Positions 8,171 through 17,834 of a stretch of 64,000 nucleotides of DNA are shown piece by piece. The notes under the pieces were generated by a model, which saw only the letters and a program-made list of their open reading frames with translations, was not told where the DNA came from and ran no database searches. This stretch comes from Pelomonas aquatica (lineage in GTDB: Bacteria > Pseudomonadota > Gammaproteobacteria > Burkholderiales > Burkholderiaceae_C). Both the position numbers and the translations under genes were made by a program. The first letter of the stretch is position 1. Each line of letters begins with the position of its first letter. The DNA lies in contig NZ_JAPPUW010000003.1 in NCBI RefSeq assembly GCF_026712205.1, positions 215,920-279,919 on the forward strand. The letters are read 5' to 3'.

Positions 8171-9771
8171 CAGGTTTCGCGCAGCTTGAAGCGCTGCAGC
8201 TTGCCGGTCTCGGTGCGCGGCAGGCTGCTGCGGAACTCGATGGCGCGGGGGTACTTGTAGGGCGCGATGCTGGCCTTCACATGCTCCTGCAGGGCCTTCG
8301 CATCGCCGGCATGGCCCTCGCGCAGCACGACGAAGGCCTTGACGAGCTGGCCGCGCTCCGCGTCCGGCACGCCGATGACGGCACATTCGGCCACGGCCGG
8401 ATGGCTCAGCAGCGCGGCCTCGACCTCGGGGCCGGCGATGTTGTAGCCGCCCGAGATGATCATGTCGTCGGTGCGCGCCTGGTAGACGTAGTAGCCGTCG
8501 GCGTCGACGAGGTAGGCGTCGCCGGTCAGGTTCCAGCCGTCGTGCACGTATTGGCGCTGGCGCCCGTCGGCAAGGTAGCGGCAGCCCGTGGGGCCCTTGA
8601 CGGCCAGGTGGCCGATCTGGCCGGGCGGCAGCGCGCGGCCGGCGTCGTCGAGGATGCAGGCCCGGTAGCCGGGCACGGGCTTGCCGGTCGCGCCGGGCCT
8701 GGCCGTGGCCTCGGTGTGCGAGATGAAGATGTGCAGCAGCTCGGTCGCACCGATGCCGTCGAGCAGCTCGATGCCCGTCTTCTCCTTCCACAGCGCACGC
8801 GTGGCCGCAGGCAGGGCCTCGCCGGCGCTGACGCATTTGCGCAGCGACGCGATGTCGTGCTGCGCGACCAGCGGCGCCATCGCGCGGTAGGAGGTGGGCG
8901 CCGTGAAGCAGACCGTCGCGCGGTGCTCGACGATGGCCTTGAGCAGCAGCTCCGGCGCGGCCTTTTCCAGCAGCACCGTGGAGGCGCCGACGCTCATCGG
9001 GAACAGCAGCAGGCCGCCCAGCCCGAAGGTGAAGGCCAGCGGCGGGCTGCCGATGAAGACGTCGCTGGCCTCGGCGCGCAGGGAATGAGGCGGCCAGCAG
9101 CGGCAGATGGCGATGATGTCCCGGTGGAAGTGCATCGTGCCCTTGGGCTGGCCCGTCGTGCCGGACGTGAAGGCGATCAGCGCGCAGTCGTCGCTGGCCG
9201 TGTCGACATTCGTGAAGCTGGCCGGATGCCGCGCCGCCCGGGCCTCCAGGCCATCGGGCTCGCCGCTGCGGAACAGGCAGATGCCGCGCAGCACGGGGTT
9301 CTGCTGCTGGGCCGCCGCGAGTTCATCGGCCAGCGCCGCATCGCACAGCGCATGGCTGACCTCGGCCTTGGCGATGACCTTGCCCAGCTCGACGGCGCGC
9401 AGCAGCGGCATCGTCGCCACCGCGATCGCGCCGGCCTTGATGACGGCGAACCAGCAGGCCGCCAGCTGTGGCGTGTTGGCGCCGCGCAGCAGCACGCGGT
9501 TGCCCGGCACGACGCCCAGTTCGTTGACCAGCACGTTGGCGATGCGGTTCGCCTCGGCCTGCAGGTCGGCATAGCTCCACTTCACGCCGGCGCCCTGTAC
9601 GCAGGGCCGGTCGCCCTGGCCCTGCGCGACCCAGCGGTCCAGCAGCTCCGTGGCCGCATTCAGCCGGGGGCCGAACTGCAGCGCCGGCAGCTCGAAGACC
9701 AGCTCCGGCCACTGGTCCTGCGGCGGGAGATGGTCTCTTGCGAAGGTATCCAGATGAGCCGATGGATGCAT
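8170..9771 (-). CDS. Aryl-CoA ligase, probable 2-aminobenzoate-CoA ligase
   Basis: A 533-aa ANL-superfamily adenylate-forming enzyme of the benzoate-CoA ligase group. The phosphate-binding loop FTSGTTGQPKG is near residue 203, the hinge region GYNIAGPEVEAALLSHPAV near 440, and the C-terminal catalytic lysine lies in RTETGKLQR near 522. Given the monooxygenase/reductase in the same operon, the substrate is most likely 2-aminobenzoate (anthranilate), activated to its CoA thioester with ATP. Salicylate or benzoate are alternatives. It begins 4 bases after the acyl-CoA dehydrogenase stop. Confidence 0.85.
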   Translation of the reverse strand: MHPSAHLDTFARDHLPPQDQWPELVFELPALQFGPRLNAATELLDRWVAQGQGDRPCVQGAGVKWSYADLQAEANRIANVLVNELGVVPGNRVLLRGANTPQLAACWFAVIKAGAIAVATMPLLRAVELGKVIAKAEVSHALCDAALADELAAAQQQNPVLRGICLFRSGEPDGLEARAARHPASFTNVDTASDDCALIAFTSGTTGQPKGTMHFHRDIIAICRCWPPHSLRAEASDVFIGSPPLAFTFGLGGLLLFPMSVGASTVLLEKAAPELLLKAIVEHRATVCFTAPTSYRAMAPLVAQHDIASLRKCVSAGEALPAATRALWKEKTGIELLDGIGATELLHIFISHTEATARPGATGKPVPGYRACILDDAGRALPPGQIGHLAVKGPTGCRYLADGRQRQYVHDGWNLTGDAYLVDADGYYVYQARTDDMIISGGYNIAGPEVEAALLSHPAVAECAVIGVPDAERGQLVKAFVVLREGHAGDAKALQEHVKASIAPYKYPRAIEFRSSLPRTETGKLQRFKLRET

Positions 9772-9775
9772 GGTG

Positions 9776-10912
9776 TCAGGCCCTCAACAGTTCGCGACCG
9801 ATGATCAGTTGCTGCACTTCGCTGGCGCCCTCGTAGATGCGCAGCGCACGGATTTCCCGGTAGAGGGATTCGACGATCTCGCCGCGGCGCACGCCGCGGC
9901 CGCCAAAGAGCTGCACGGCCGCGTCGATGACCTGCTGGGCACCCTCGGTCGCCCTCAGCTTGGCCATCGCGGCCTCCTTCGTGATCTTGCGGCCCTGGTC
10001 GCGCAGCCAGGCGGCGCGGTAGACCAGCAGGGCCGACGCGTCCACCGTGCAGGCCATGTCGGCCAGCTTGGCCTGCGTGAGCGGCAGGTCGGCCAGGCGT
10101 GCACCGAACATCGGCCGCGCCTTGGCCTGGGCCAGGCCTTCCTGCAGGGCCCGGCGGCCGAAGCCCAGGGCCGCCGCGGCCACCGAAGTGCGGAAGACGT
10201 CCAGCGTGCGCATCGCGACCTTGAAGCCTTCACCCGGCGCGCCCAGCATCTGCGACCTGGGCACGCGGCAGTTCGTGAAGCGCAGCCGCGCCAGCGGATG
10301 CGGCGCGATGACATCGATGCGCTCGGCAATGTCGAAGCCGGCCAAGCCCGCATCGACGATGAAGGCCGAGATGCCCCGCGCGCCGGCCGCCTCGCCCGTG
10401 CGGGCGAACAGCACATAGAAGTCCGCGATGCCGCCGTTGGAGATCCAGGTCTTCTCGCCGTTCAGCAGATAGGCATCGCCGTCCTCGGTGGCACTGCACT
10501 GCATGGCCGCCACGTCGGAGCCGGCCTCGGGCTCGGACAGCGCGAACGCCGCCAGCGCTTCACCACGAGCAACGCGCGGCAGATAGCTTTCACGCTGAGC
10601 CGGCGTGCCCTGCAGCGAGATCGCGCCCGAACCCAGGCCCTGCATCGCGAACGCGAAATCGGCCAGGCCGTCGTGCCTCGCCAGCGTCTCGCGGATCAGG
10701 CAGATGGCACGCGTGTCGATGGCCTGGCCTTCACCCGCCACCGCGTGGTTCAGCCAGCCGGCCGCGCCGAGCTGGGCCACCAGCGCACGGCACTGCGCAT
10801 CGACATCGTCCTCGTGGTCCACGTGCTGCAGATGCTCGCCGCACCAGGCGTCCAGCGCGGTCGCCAGCTCGCGGTGCTTGGCGTCGAAGAAGGGCCAGTC
10901 GAGGTGATCCAT
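9776..10912 (-). CDS. Acyl-CoA dehydrogenase
   Basis: A 378-aa FAD acyl-CoA dehydrogenase. It has the substrate/flavin motif [13 protein letters not shown] and [20 protein letters not shown] in the middle domain, and the catalytic base Glu in [14 protein letters not shown] near the C terminus. I start at ATG 10912, one base after the enoyl-CoA hydratase stop; the in-frame upstream extension reads through that gene. In the anthranilate operon it would oxidise an alicyclic CoA intermediate in a beta-oxidation-like stage after dearomatisation. Electrons would pass to ETF, which is not encoded here. Confidence 0.88.
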   Translation of the reverse strand: MDHLDWPFFDAKHRELATALDAWCGEHLQHVDHEDDVDAQCRALVAQLGAAGWLNHAVAGEGQAIDTRAICLIRETLARHDGLADFAFAMQGLGSGAISLQGTPAQRESYLPRVARGEALAAFALSEPEAGSDVAAMQCSATEDGDAYLLNGEKTWISNGGIADFYVLFARTGEAAGARGISAFIVDAGLAGFDIAERIDVIAPHPLARLRFTNCRVPRSQMLGAPGEGFKVAMRTLDVFRTSVAAAALGFGRRALQEGLAQAKARPMFGARLADLPLTQAKLADMACTVDASALLVYRAAWLRDQGRKITKEAAMAKLRATEGAQQVIDAAVQLFGGRGVRRGEIVESLYREIRALRIYEGASEVQQLIIGRELLRA

Positions 10913-10913
10913 G

Positions 10914-11753
10914 TCAGTTCCCTTCGAAGGCCGGCTTCTGCCTGGCCGCAAAGGCCTCGTAGGCGCGGTGGAAGTCCTGGGTCATCATGCAGATGGCCTG
11001 GGCCTGAGCCTCGGACTCGATGGCCTCGTCCACGCCCATGGCCCACTCCTGGTGCAGCATGCGCTTGGTCATCGCATGCGCAAAGCTCGGGCCCGCGGCA
11101 ATCTCGCGGCCCCAAGCCAGCGCCTCGGCCAGCAGTTGCTCCGGCTCGGCGATGCGGTTCAGGAAGCCCCAGGCCAGCGCCTCGTCGCCGCCCAGGCTGC
11201 GGCCGCTATAGAGCAGGTCCGACGCGCGGCCCTGGCCGACGATGCGGGGCAGCATCGCGCAGGCGCCCATGTCGCAGCCGGCCAGGCCGACGCGGGTGAA
11301 CAAAAAGGCCGTCTTGCTGCGGGCCGTGCCCACGCGCAAGTCGGACGCCATGGCCATGATGGCGCCCGCGCCGGCGCAGACACCGTCGATGGCCGCGACG
11401 ACGGGCTGCGGGCAGGCGCGCATGGCCTTGACGAGGTCGCCCGTCATGCGCGTGAAGGCCAGCAGGTCGGGCATGCTCATGCCGGTCAGCGGGCCGATGA
11501 TCTCGTGCACGTCGCCACCGGAACAGAAGTTGCCGCCGGCCCCCTGGACGACGATGGCCTTGACCTCGTCGACATAGGCCAGCGCGCGGAACAGGTCGCG
11601 CAGCTCGGCATAGGACTCGAAGGTCAGCGGGTTCTTGCGCTCGGGCCGGTTCAGCGTGATGAGGCCGACCGCCCCCTGCTGCTGCCAGAGGAAGTGCTGG
11701 GGCGCGTAGCCGGCGAGGCTCTTGCGGTTGCCGGATGCCAGGTGCGGAGTCAT
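10914..11753 (-). CDS. Enoyl-CoA hydratase/isomerase family protein
   Basis: A 279-aa crotonase-fold protein. The CoA-binding and oxyanion-hole segment is [17 protein letters not shown] near residue 69, and the second oxyanion strand includes [18 protein letters not shown] near 125. It has the downstream segment [18 protein letters not shown] that carries catalytic residues in this family. In this operon it likely hydrates an unsaturated ring CoA ester or hydrolytically opens the ring of a 1,3-dioxo intermediate, as in related aromatic CoA pathways. Its start codon overlaps the stop of the marR gene by 4 bases. Confidence 0.87.
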   Translation of the reverse strand: MTPHLASGNRKSLAGYAPQHFLWQQQGAVGLITLNRPERKNPLTFESYAELRDLFRALAYVDEVKAIVVQGAGGNFCSGGDVHEIIGPLTGMSMPDLLAFTRMTGDLVKAMRACPQPVVAAIDGVCAGAGAIMAMASDLRVGTARSKTAFLFTRVGLAGCDMGACAMLPRIVGQGRASDLLYSGRSLGGDEALAWGFLNRIAEPEQLLAEALAWGREIAAGPSFAHAMTKRMLHQEWAMGVDEAIESEAQAQAICMMTQDFHRAYEAFAARQKPAFEGN

Positions 11754-12226
11754 GTGTTGTCCTTCAGATGCATCTTCAGTTGCGCGAGCAGCTCATGGAC
11801 CTGGGTCTTCTGCGCCGGCGTCCAGCCGGCGAACAGCTCGACGATCCAGCCCTCGTGCGTGGCGGCCATGCGCTTGAACTGGCGGCGGCCCGCGGGCGTC
11901 AGCCGAACGATGAAGCTGCGCCTGTCCTCGGGCCGCGTTTCGCGCAGCACCAGGCCTTCGGCTTCGAGCTGGTCGGTGATGCCGGTCACGTTGCCGCCGG
12001 TCACCATCAGCCGCTCGGACAGCTCGCGCATCGTCAGCCCGTCGGGGTGGCGCTCCAGCTGGGCGAGCAGGTCGAAGCGGGGCAGCGTCGTGCCGAACTC
12101 CTGGCGCAGGCGCTGGCGGATCTGGTCCTCCACGCGCGTCGTGCAGGACAGCAGGCGCAGCCAGAGCCGCAGCGCCTGGTGATCGTCGGCGGAGGCGCGG
12201 GTTTCGAGATCGAAGTCGGCCGACAT
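11750..12226 (-). CDS. MarR-family regulator of the anthranilate operon
   Basis: A 158-aa MarR winged-helix regulator. The recognition region is [28 protein letters not shown] in two adjoining segments (residues about 73-100), followed by the wing [18 protein letters not shown]. MarR proteins in aromatic-CoA clusters usually repress and are released by the aryl-CoA ester. It sits inside the operon between the SDR and hydratase genes with 1-base and 4-base overlaps, so it must be co-transcribed and is probably autoregulated. A candidate operator is the inverted repeat at 15298-15322. Confidence 0.87.
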   Translation of the reverse strand: MSADFDLETRASADDHQALRLWLRLLSCTTRVEDQIRQRLRQEFGTTLPRFDLLAQLERHPDGLTMRELSERLMVTGGNVTGITDQLEAEGLVLRETRPEDRRSFIVRLTPAGRRQFKRMAATHEGWIVELFAGWTPAQKTQVHELLAQLKMHLKDNT

Positions 12227-12960
12227 CACATCGTCTCCCCGCCATCCACGGCAATGGCCTGGCCGTTGACGCCGCCGCTGCGCACCAGCCACGCCACCGT
12301 GTCGGCCACTTCCTCGGGCTGGATCAGCCGGCCCTGCGGGTTGGCCTTGGCCAGTTCCGCCCTCGCCTGGCTCGCCGTGCGGCCGGTCTTGGCGACGATG
12401 TTGGCGATGGCGCCCGCGACGATGTCGGTCTCGGTGTAGCCGGGGCAGACCGCGTTGACCGTCACGCCCTTGGCCGCCACCTCCAGCGCCAGCGCACGCG
12501 TCAGGCCCAGCACGCCATGCTTGGCCGCGCAGTAGGCCGCCACATAGGCATAGCCCTTCAGCGCGGCCGTGCTGGCGACGTTGACGATGCGGCCGTCCCG
12601 GCGCGCCAGCATGCCGGGCAGCACGGCGCGGCTGCACAGGAAGCTGCCGGTGAGGTTCACGTTCAGCAGGCGCTGCCAGACCTCCAGCGAGGTCTTGGCT
12701 AAGGGCGCCGTCTCCACCTGGCCGGCGTTGTTGACGAGAACGTCCACATCACCCACGGCAGCAAAGGCGGCGGCGACGCTGGCTTCGTCGCCCACGTCGC
12801 AGGCCTGCACGGCCACGTCGCCCAGCGCCGCCTGCGTGCTGCGCAGCCGCTCCAGGCTGCGCCCCATCAGCGTGACGCGCAGGCCATCGGCCAGCAGGCG
12901 CTTGGCCACCGCCGCGCCGATGCCGCTGCCGCCGCCGGTGACCACTGCATGTTTCTTCAT
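12226..12960 (-). CDS. Short-chain dehydrogenase/reductase (beta-oxidation type)
   Basis: A 244-aa classical SDR. The nucleotide-binding motif TGGGSGIG is at residues 8-15, NNAG near 83, the catalytic Ser in [10 protein letters not shown] near 132 and the YCAAK (YxxxK) pair near 148, then VCPGYTETD. It likely oxidises a hydroxyacyl-CoA ring intermediate with NAD+. The start at 12960 overlaps the stop of the monooxygenase/reductase by 4 bases (ATGA) and its stop shares one base with the marR start. Confidence 0.88.
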   Translation of the reverse strand: MKKHAVVTGGGSGIGAAVAKRLLADGLRVTLMGRSLERLRSTQAALGDVAVQACDVGDEASVAAAFAAVGDVDVLVNNAGQVETAPLAKTSLEVWQRLLNVNLTGSFLCSRAVLPGMLARRDGRIVNVASTAALKGYAYVAAYCAAKHGVLGLTRALALEVAAKGVTVNAVCPGYTETDIVAGAIANIVAKTGRTASQARAELAKANPQGRLIQPEEVADTVAWLVRSGGVNGQAIAVDGGETM

Positions 12961-15296
12961 ACGCCCAACGCCTTGTTCGCCTGCTCGGCCGCAGCCACGC
13001 TGTCGGCGCGCTGGCGTTCGAACTCGCGCTCCAGCTGCGACTTGCCGGACAGGTATTGCCTGGGCCATTCCAGGCCGACCGGCCCGGCATAGCCAATGCG
13101 CGCGGCCTCGGTCAGCGTCCAGGCCGGGTTGGCCAGATGCGGGCGCGCGATCGCGCAGAGGTCGGCGCGGCCCGACGCGATGATGCTGTTCACATGGTCG
13201 GCCTCCGAGATCGCACCGACGGCCATCGTCGCAATGCCGACGCGGTTGCGGATGCTCTCGGCGAAGGGCGTCTGCCACATGCGGCCATAGATCGGCTTCT
13301 GCGCCTTGCTGACCTGGCCGGAAGACACGTCGATCAGGTCGGCACCCGCGGCCTTGAACGCCGCGGCGATGGCGACCGCATCCTCCGGCGTCGTGCCGCC
13401 GGCCACCCAGTCGTGGGCCGAGATGCGGACCGACATCGGCCGGTCCTCGGGCCAGACCTCGCGCAGCGCGTGGAAGACCTCCAGCGGGTAGCGCAGCCGG
13501 TTGGCGAGCACGCCGCCGTAGGGGTCGTCTCGCCGGTTGGTCAGCGGCGAGATGAAGCCGGACAGCAGATAGCCATGGGCGCAGTGCAGCTCCAGCCAGT
13601 CGAAGCCGGCGTCCGCCGCGCGCCGCGCCGCGCTGACGAAGTCCTCGCGCACGCGGTCCATATCGGCCCGCGTCATCGCGCGTGCGACCTGGCTCACACC
13701 CTCGATGTATTGCTGCTCGGACGCCGCCATCAACGGCCAGTTGCCCGAAGCCAGCGGGCGGTCTTCGCCGCCGCTCCAGGGCACGCAGGTCGAGCCCTTG
13801 GGGCCGGCGTGGCCGAGCTGCATCGCGACCTTGGCGCTGCTGTTGGCATGGATGAAACCGACGATGCGCTGCCAGGCGGCGCCCTGCGCGTCGCTCCACA
13901 GGCCCGGGCAGCCGGGCGTGATGCGCGCGTCGGGCGACACGCAGCTCATCTCGGCGAACACCAGGCCGGCGCCACCCAGCGCACGCGCACCGAGATGGGC
14001 CAGGTGGTAGTCGGCCGGCAGGCCGTCCACGCAGCTGTATTGCGCCATCGGCGACACGACGACGCGGTTCTTCAGCGTCAGGCCGCGCAGCCGGTAGGGC
14101 GTGAACATCGGCGGCAGCTGGGCATCGAGGCCCGACTGCGCGGCCAGCCAGCGCTCGAACTCGCCGACGTAGCCGGCATCGCGCAGCCTCAGGTTCTCGT
14201 GCGAGATGCGCTGCGAGCGCGTCAGCAGCGAGTACGCGAACTGCTCGGGCGCCAGCCGCGCATGGCGCTCCACGTTCTCGAACCACTCCGTCGAGTTGCG
14301 CGCCGCGTTCTGGATGCGCAGCACCTCGATGCTGCGGCTGGCCTGGTAGTCGGCCAGCGCGGCCTCCAGGTCGCCACCATGCTTGTCGATGTCGCGCGCC
14401 AGCGCAATCGCGTCCTCCAGCGCGAGCTTGCTGCCCGAGCCGATCGAGAAATGCGCCGTGTGGGCCGCGTCGCCCATCAGCACGACCGGCGCGCCCCGCT
14501 CGTTGCGGTGCACCCAGGTCTTGCAGACCACGCGCGGGAAGCGGATCCACTGCGCCGAGCCGCGCAGATGGCTGGCGTTGGAGATCAGCTGGTGGCCGTC
14601 GAGCACCCTGGCGAACAGCTTCTCGCAGAAGGCGATGCTCTCCTCCTTGCCCATGCCCTCCAGGCCCGCCGCGCGCCAGACTTCCTCGGGAGCCTCGACG
14701 ATGAAGGTCGAGTGCGTCGCGTCGAAGCGGTAGGCGTGGGCCTGGAACCAGCCCCATTCGGTGCGCTGGAAATCGAAGGTGAAGGCGTCGAACAGCTTGG
14801 TCGTGCCCAGCCACACGAAGCGGCAGCGGCGCAGGTCGATGTCGGGCTGGTAGGTGGCGGCGTACTTCTGGCGCAGGCGGCTGTTCAGGCCGTCGGCCGC
14901 GATGATGAGGTCGGCGTCGAGGCCGGCGTCGTCGGCCACGTCGGTCTCGTAGGCCAGCTCGACACCCAACTGCTCACAGCGCGCCTGCAGGATGTTAAGC
15001 AGCTTCTTGCGGCCGATGCCGCAGAAGCCATGCCCGCCCGACACGATGCGCCGGCCGCCGATGTGCACGGCGATGTCGTCCCAGTGGTTGAAGGCATCGC
15101 TGATCTCGTCGGCCGTCTCGGCATCCGCCTCGCGCAGCGCATCCACGGTCTGGTCCGACAGCACGACGCCCCAGCCGAAGGTGTCGCCCGCACGGTTGCG
15201 CTCCAGCACCCGCACGACACGCGCCGGGTCGGCCTTCTTCATCAGCAGCGCGAAATACAGCCCGGCGGGACCGCCGCCGACGCAGGTGATACGCAT
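12957..15296 (-). CDS. Two-domain 2-aminobenzoyl-CoA monooxygenase/reductase
   Basis: A 779-aa fusion. The N-terminal half (about 1-390) is a class A FAD monooxygenase with [12 protein letters not shown] at 7 and the second flavin motif [11 protein letters not shown] near 284. The C-terminal half (about 397-779) is an Old Yellow Enzyme-like FMN barrel beginning [20 protein letters not shown], with [16 protein letters not shown] and [10 protein letters not shown]. This architecture matches 2-aminobenzoyl-CoA monooxygenase/reductase of Azoarcus evansii, which hydroxylates and then reduces the ring. Databases also call such proteins bifunctional salicylyl-CoA 5-hydroxylase. It is the first gene of the operon. 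Confidence 0.88.
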   Translation of the reverse strand: MRITCVGGGPAGLYFALLMKKADPARVVRVLERNRAGDTFGWGVVLSDQTVDALREADAETADEISDAFNHWDDIAVHIGGRRIVSGGHGFCGIGRKKLLNILQARCEQLGVELAYETDVADDAGLDADLIIAADGLNSRLRQKYAATYQPDIDLRRCRFVWLGTTKLFDAFTFDFQRTEWGWFQAHAYRFDATHSTFIVEAPEEVWRAAGLEGMGKEESIAFCEKLFARVLDGHQLISNASHLRGSAQWIRFPRVVCKTWVHRNERGAPVVLMGDAAHTAHFSIGSGSKLALEDAIALARDIDKHGGDLEAALADYQASRSIEVLRIQNAARNSTEWFENVERHARLAPEQFAYSLLTRSQRISHENLRLRDAGYVGEFERWLAAQSGLDAQLPPMFTPYRLRGLTLKNRVVVSPMAQYSCVDGLPADYHLAHLGARALGGAGLVFAEMSCVSPDARITPGCPGLWSDAQGAAWQRIVGFIHANSSAKVAMQLGHAGPKGSTCVPWSGGEDRPLASGNWPLMAASEQQYIEGVSQVARAMTRADMDRVREDFVSAARRAADAGFDWLELHCAHGYLLSGFISPLTNRRDDPYGGVLANRLRYPLEVFHALREVWPEDRPMSVRISAHDWVAGGTTPEDAVAIAAAFKAAGADLIDVSSGQVSKAQKPIYGRMWQTPFAESIRNRVGIATMAVGAISEADHVNSIIASGRADLCAIARPHLANPAWTLTEAARIGYAGPVGLEWPRQYLSGKSQLEREFERQRADSVAAAEQANKALGV

Positions 15297-15297
15297 G

Positions 15298-15349
15298 GTG
15301 TTGCACCGTCCTTGCGCAACACTTTAGAAATAGATAGTTCAAACGTCAA
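15298..15349 (-). promoter_or_regulatory. Promoter and inverted-repeat operator of the anthranilate operon
   Basis: On the minus strand, TTGACG (15344-15349) and TAAAGT (15321-15326) are separated by 17 bases, a credible sigma-70 promoter. A perfect 7-base inverted repeat, GTGTTGC at 15298-15304 and GCAACAC at 15316-15322, overlaps the -10 box and the short leader, as expected for a repressor site. The Shine-Dalgarno-like AAGGACGG lies in the repeat spacer. MarR from this operon is the natural candidate ligand; the link is inference. Confidence 0.55.
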
Positions 15350-15465
15350 GTATTTATTCGCACTGCAGGCGACTGGAAACCCTGATCGATAACCGATCGC
15401 ATGGCCTGCCAGATCGTTCGCTCTTGCGGTCTGGTCTGCACGGCTCTGGCAAGAACGCAGCAAAT

Positions 15466-15496
15466 GCAACCAGAGAGGCACGGAGTCACAGAGAAC
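15466..15496 (+). repeat. Short dispersed repeat, related to the hairpin at 25493
   Basis: This stretch begins GCAACCAGAGAGGCACGGAG and continues with TCACAGAGAA. It closely matches the left arm of the 20-bp hairpin at 25493-25559 (GCAACCACAGAGGCACAGAG), differing at a few bases. It is a single arm here, with no matching inverse copy nearby. The rest of the 15350-15698 gap holds no gene I can support. Confidence 0.5.
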
Positions 15497-15698
15497 TCGG
15501 TGCTGAACCGGTAGCCATGGGCCGTGAACTGGCATGGTCTTTGCGCCCTGTACCGCCGTGCGCTCGACAGTGCGAGCTGCGAGTTCCCGAGGTTGGCCAG
15601 GTTCCGCCATACACGTAAGCGTCAAGTCTTCCTCGCTAGGGTAGTCAGCTCCCCGAACTGGCTAGCATCGACAACCGCGCCAAACCCTGAGATCCGAA

Positions 15699-16220
15699 AT
15701 GCCGCCAAAGATGCATCGCTTGCTGCTTGTCACGACCCTGCTGGGTGTCAGCCTGCCGGCCAGCGCCAATCCGACGAAACAGGAACTTGCGATGCGGCTG
15801 GTCGCCGTCATGCGGCTCGACTACACCGTTCTCGACGCCCTTCAGTGGCAAGCACGCGTCGCGCCCGCATTCTCGGGCGATGTTTCGGCCTGCCTCGGCG
15901 GCGCCGACTACAAGCGATTCACGGCGCCAATTGCCAACGTAGTTGCGAGGGATGTATCGGTTGATGACATTGCCTATCTGCTTGGTTTCTATTCATCGCC
16001 AGCCGGTAGCAAGTTCACCGAAGCGGCTCTGGTTGATGCGCACAAGCATGCCGATCCTGGCATCAAAGAGGACTACCCTGACATCTCACCTGACGAATAC
16101 GCTCAGATTTCGTCGCTCATCAAGTCGGAGCCTTATGCCCGTTTTCGTGGAGTCCAAACATACGCAAGCGTGCGGCAAACAGCTGACCAGTTGCTCGCCG
16201 AATGCCGCGCTGGCAAGTGA
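15699..16220 (+). CDS. Secreted DUF2059-like protein
   Basis: A 173-aa protein with a cleavable signal peptide (MHRLLLVTTLLGVSLPASA; cleavage near residue 23). The central segment VDDIAYLLGFYSSPAGSKF resembles the FYxSPAGxK core of DUF2059 proteins, whose function is unknown. The rest is helical and polar, with two Cys (near residues 67 and 169) that could pair in the periplasm. ATG 15699 and ATG 15711 are both possible starts; the second leaves a tidier signal peptide. It stands alone, divergent from the anthranilate operon, and is less GC-rich than its neighbours. Confidence 0.6.
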   Translation: MPPKMHRLLLVTTLLGVSLPASANPTKQELAMRLVAVMRLDYTVLDALQWQARVAPAFSGDVSACLGGADYKRFTAPIANVVARDVSVDDIAYLLGFYSSPAGSKFTEAALVDAHKHADPGIKEDYPDISPDEYAQISSLIKSEPYARFRGVQTYASVRQTADQLLAECRAGK

Positions 16221-16358
16221 ATCTGCAAGTCGGCATGACCGCATGGCCGTTGCTTGATCAGATCGAACCGTGCTGAGCGCCCTCCACACGGTCTTGAAGG
16301 CCCCAGCCCCTTTCCCTAATATCCGCTGGTCATCACCCGACCACCCCGGGGAGGGCCT

Positions 16359-16766
16359 ATGAGAAGCTGCACCACGCCCTGTGCCATTGCCTTCGCGCTC
16401 GCCGCGTTCACTGGCGCGATTGCCGCTCAAAGTCCCGGACTCACTCGAACCATCGTCACTCGCGCAGACGTTTCGGTGCCAGGTCGAGAGGCTGTCATCG
16501 CGCATGTGGAGTTGGCCCCGGGGAGTGTTGCCGGCTGGCATACACACCCGGGAGACGAGATCAGTCATGTGAATGAAGGCGAGGTCACGTTGATGGTCGC
16601 CGGCCAGCCGCCGCGCAAGTTCGGCGCCGGGCAAGGGTTCGTGATTCCGGCCGGTGTGGTCCACAGCGCAAGCAACGAGGGTTCTTCGACGGCTCGGGTG
16701 GTGGGCGTTTACGTGGTGGAAAAGGGCAAGCCCCTGGCGTCGCCCGCATCGGCACCCGCGCCGTGA
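16359..16766 (+). CDS. Periplasmic cupin-domain protein
   Basis: A 135-aa protein with a signal peptide (cleavage near AIAAQS, residue 23) and one small cupin barrel. The first cupin motif GWHTHPGDEISH supplies H61, H63 and E67, and the second motif region supplies H102 in PAGVVHSASNEG, the usual four metal ligands. GAGQGFVIP precedes the second motif as in many single-domain cupins. Substrate unknown. A strong Shine-Dalgarno GGGGAGGG precedes the ATG. Confidence 0.75.
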   Translation: MRSCTTPCAIAFALAAFTGAIAAQSPGLTRTIVTRADVSVPGREAVIAHVELAPGSVAGWHTHPGDEISHVNEGEVTLMVAGQPPRKFGAGQGFVIPAGVVHSASNEGSSTARVVGVYVVEKGKPLASPASAPAP

Positions 16767-16826
16767 GCGCCGGGCCGGCCTGATCACCTGAAGCCGGCAC
16801 GGGCCACGCTCGACCGGGAGGAGCTC

Positions 16827-17834
16827 ATGGATTCACGACGGCGACGGCTCTGCATGTCATCGGTTGCAGCGGCGCTTGCCTCCGTGCCGCCCTTGCACGC
16901 CCTGTCTCAATGCGGAGCCGATGGCGACGACTTCCGCGTGACGCTGCTTGGCACCGGCAGCCCCCAGCCTTCCGTCGAACGCTTCGGCCCCGGCGTGCTG
17001 GTGCAGGTCGCCGGCCAGGTGCTGTTGTTCGATTGCGGGCGCGGCGTCGCGCAGCGCCTGGTTCAGGCGCATCTGAAATTGGGAGCTGCCGACAAGCTGT
17101 TCCTGACCCATCTGCATTCGGACCACACGGTAGGCATTCCCGACCTGTGGCTGACCGGCTGGCTGGAGCCGCCTTGGGGCCAGCGCCGGGGGCCGTTTCA
17201 GGTCTTCGGGCCTGCGGGCACTCGCCAACTGATGGAGCACCTCGAGAAGGCCTATGCCTGAGACATCGACACCCGGGTTGCCGATCAGAAGCTCGCGCGC
17301 GCGAACGTCGCGGTGGTGGTGACCGAGTTCGACGAAGGCGTCGTCTACGAGAGCGGCGACGTGAAGGTCACTGCGTTTGCGGTGGACCACGGCGATCTCG
17401 TCAAACCGGCGTTCGGGTTCCGCGTGGACCACGACGGACGCTCGGCCGTGATCTCGGGCGACACGCGCTTCAGCGAAAACCTGATCAAGCATGCGGCCGG
17501 CGCCGATCTGCTGATCCACCAGGTGGCCGCGATGCGCCCGGAGCTGCTCGCCTTGCCGGCCTTTCAAGTCATCCTCGCGCACCACACCAGCCCCGAGGAA
17601 GCCGGTCGCGTGTTCAGCCGCGTCAAGCCCAGGCTCGCGGTCTTCTATCACTTCTCGCTGCTGGGCACGGCCAAGCTGCCGCCGCTGACGGCGCAGGAGG
17701 TCGTGGCGGCGGCGCGCAAGACCTACGACGGTCCATTGATCGCGGGCGAGGATCTGATGGCCTTCAGCATCGGCCGCGGTGGCGTCGCCGTCGGCGCCGG
17801 GGCGGCAGGACGGGGCTGCGCCGATGAACGCTAG
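16827..17834 (+). pseudogene. MBL-fold metallohydrolase interrupted by an in-frame stop
   Basis: One continuous reading frame of 335 codons broken by TGA at 17259-17261. The 5' part has a Tat-like signal (RRRRLCM), LGTGSPQP near residue 42 and the zinc motif THLHSDH (H95, H97, D99, H100). The 3' part supplies VISGDTRFSENL and ILAHHTSPEEAGRVF, the remaining ligands. The sequence around the stop, AYA-stop-DIDTR, fits a Trp codon (TGG) changed to TGA. Homologues are ribonuclease Z-like hydrolases. The frame is otherwise intact, so the change is recent, or a sequencing error, or read through. Shine-Dalgarno GGGAGGAG is strong. Confidence 0.8.

Noticed and set aside
13056..15392. A 778-codon plus-strand frame opposite the monooxygenase/reductase
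   Set aside because: No recognisable motifs, and the minus-strand frame has clear FAD and OYE domains plus coupled neighbours.
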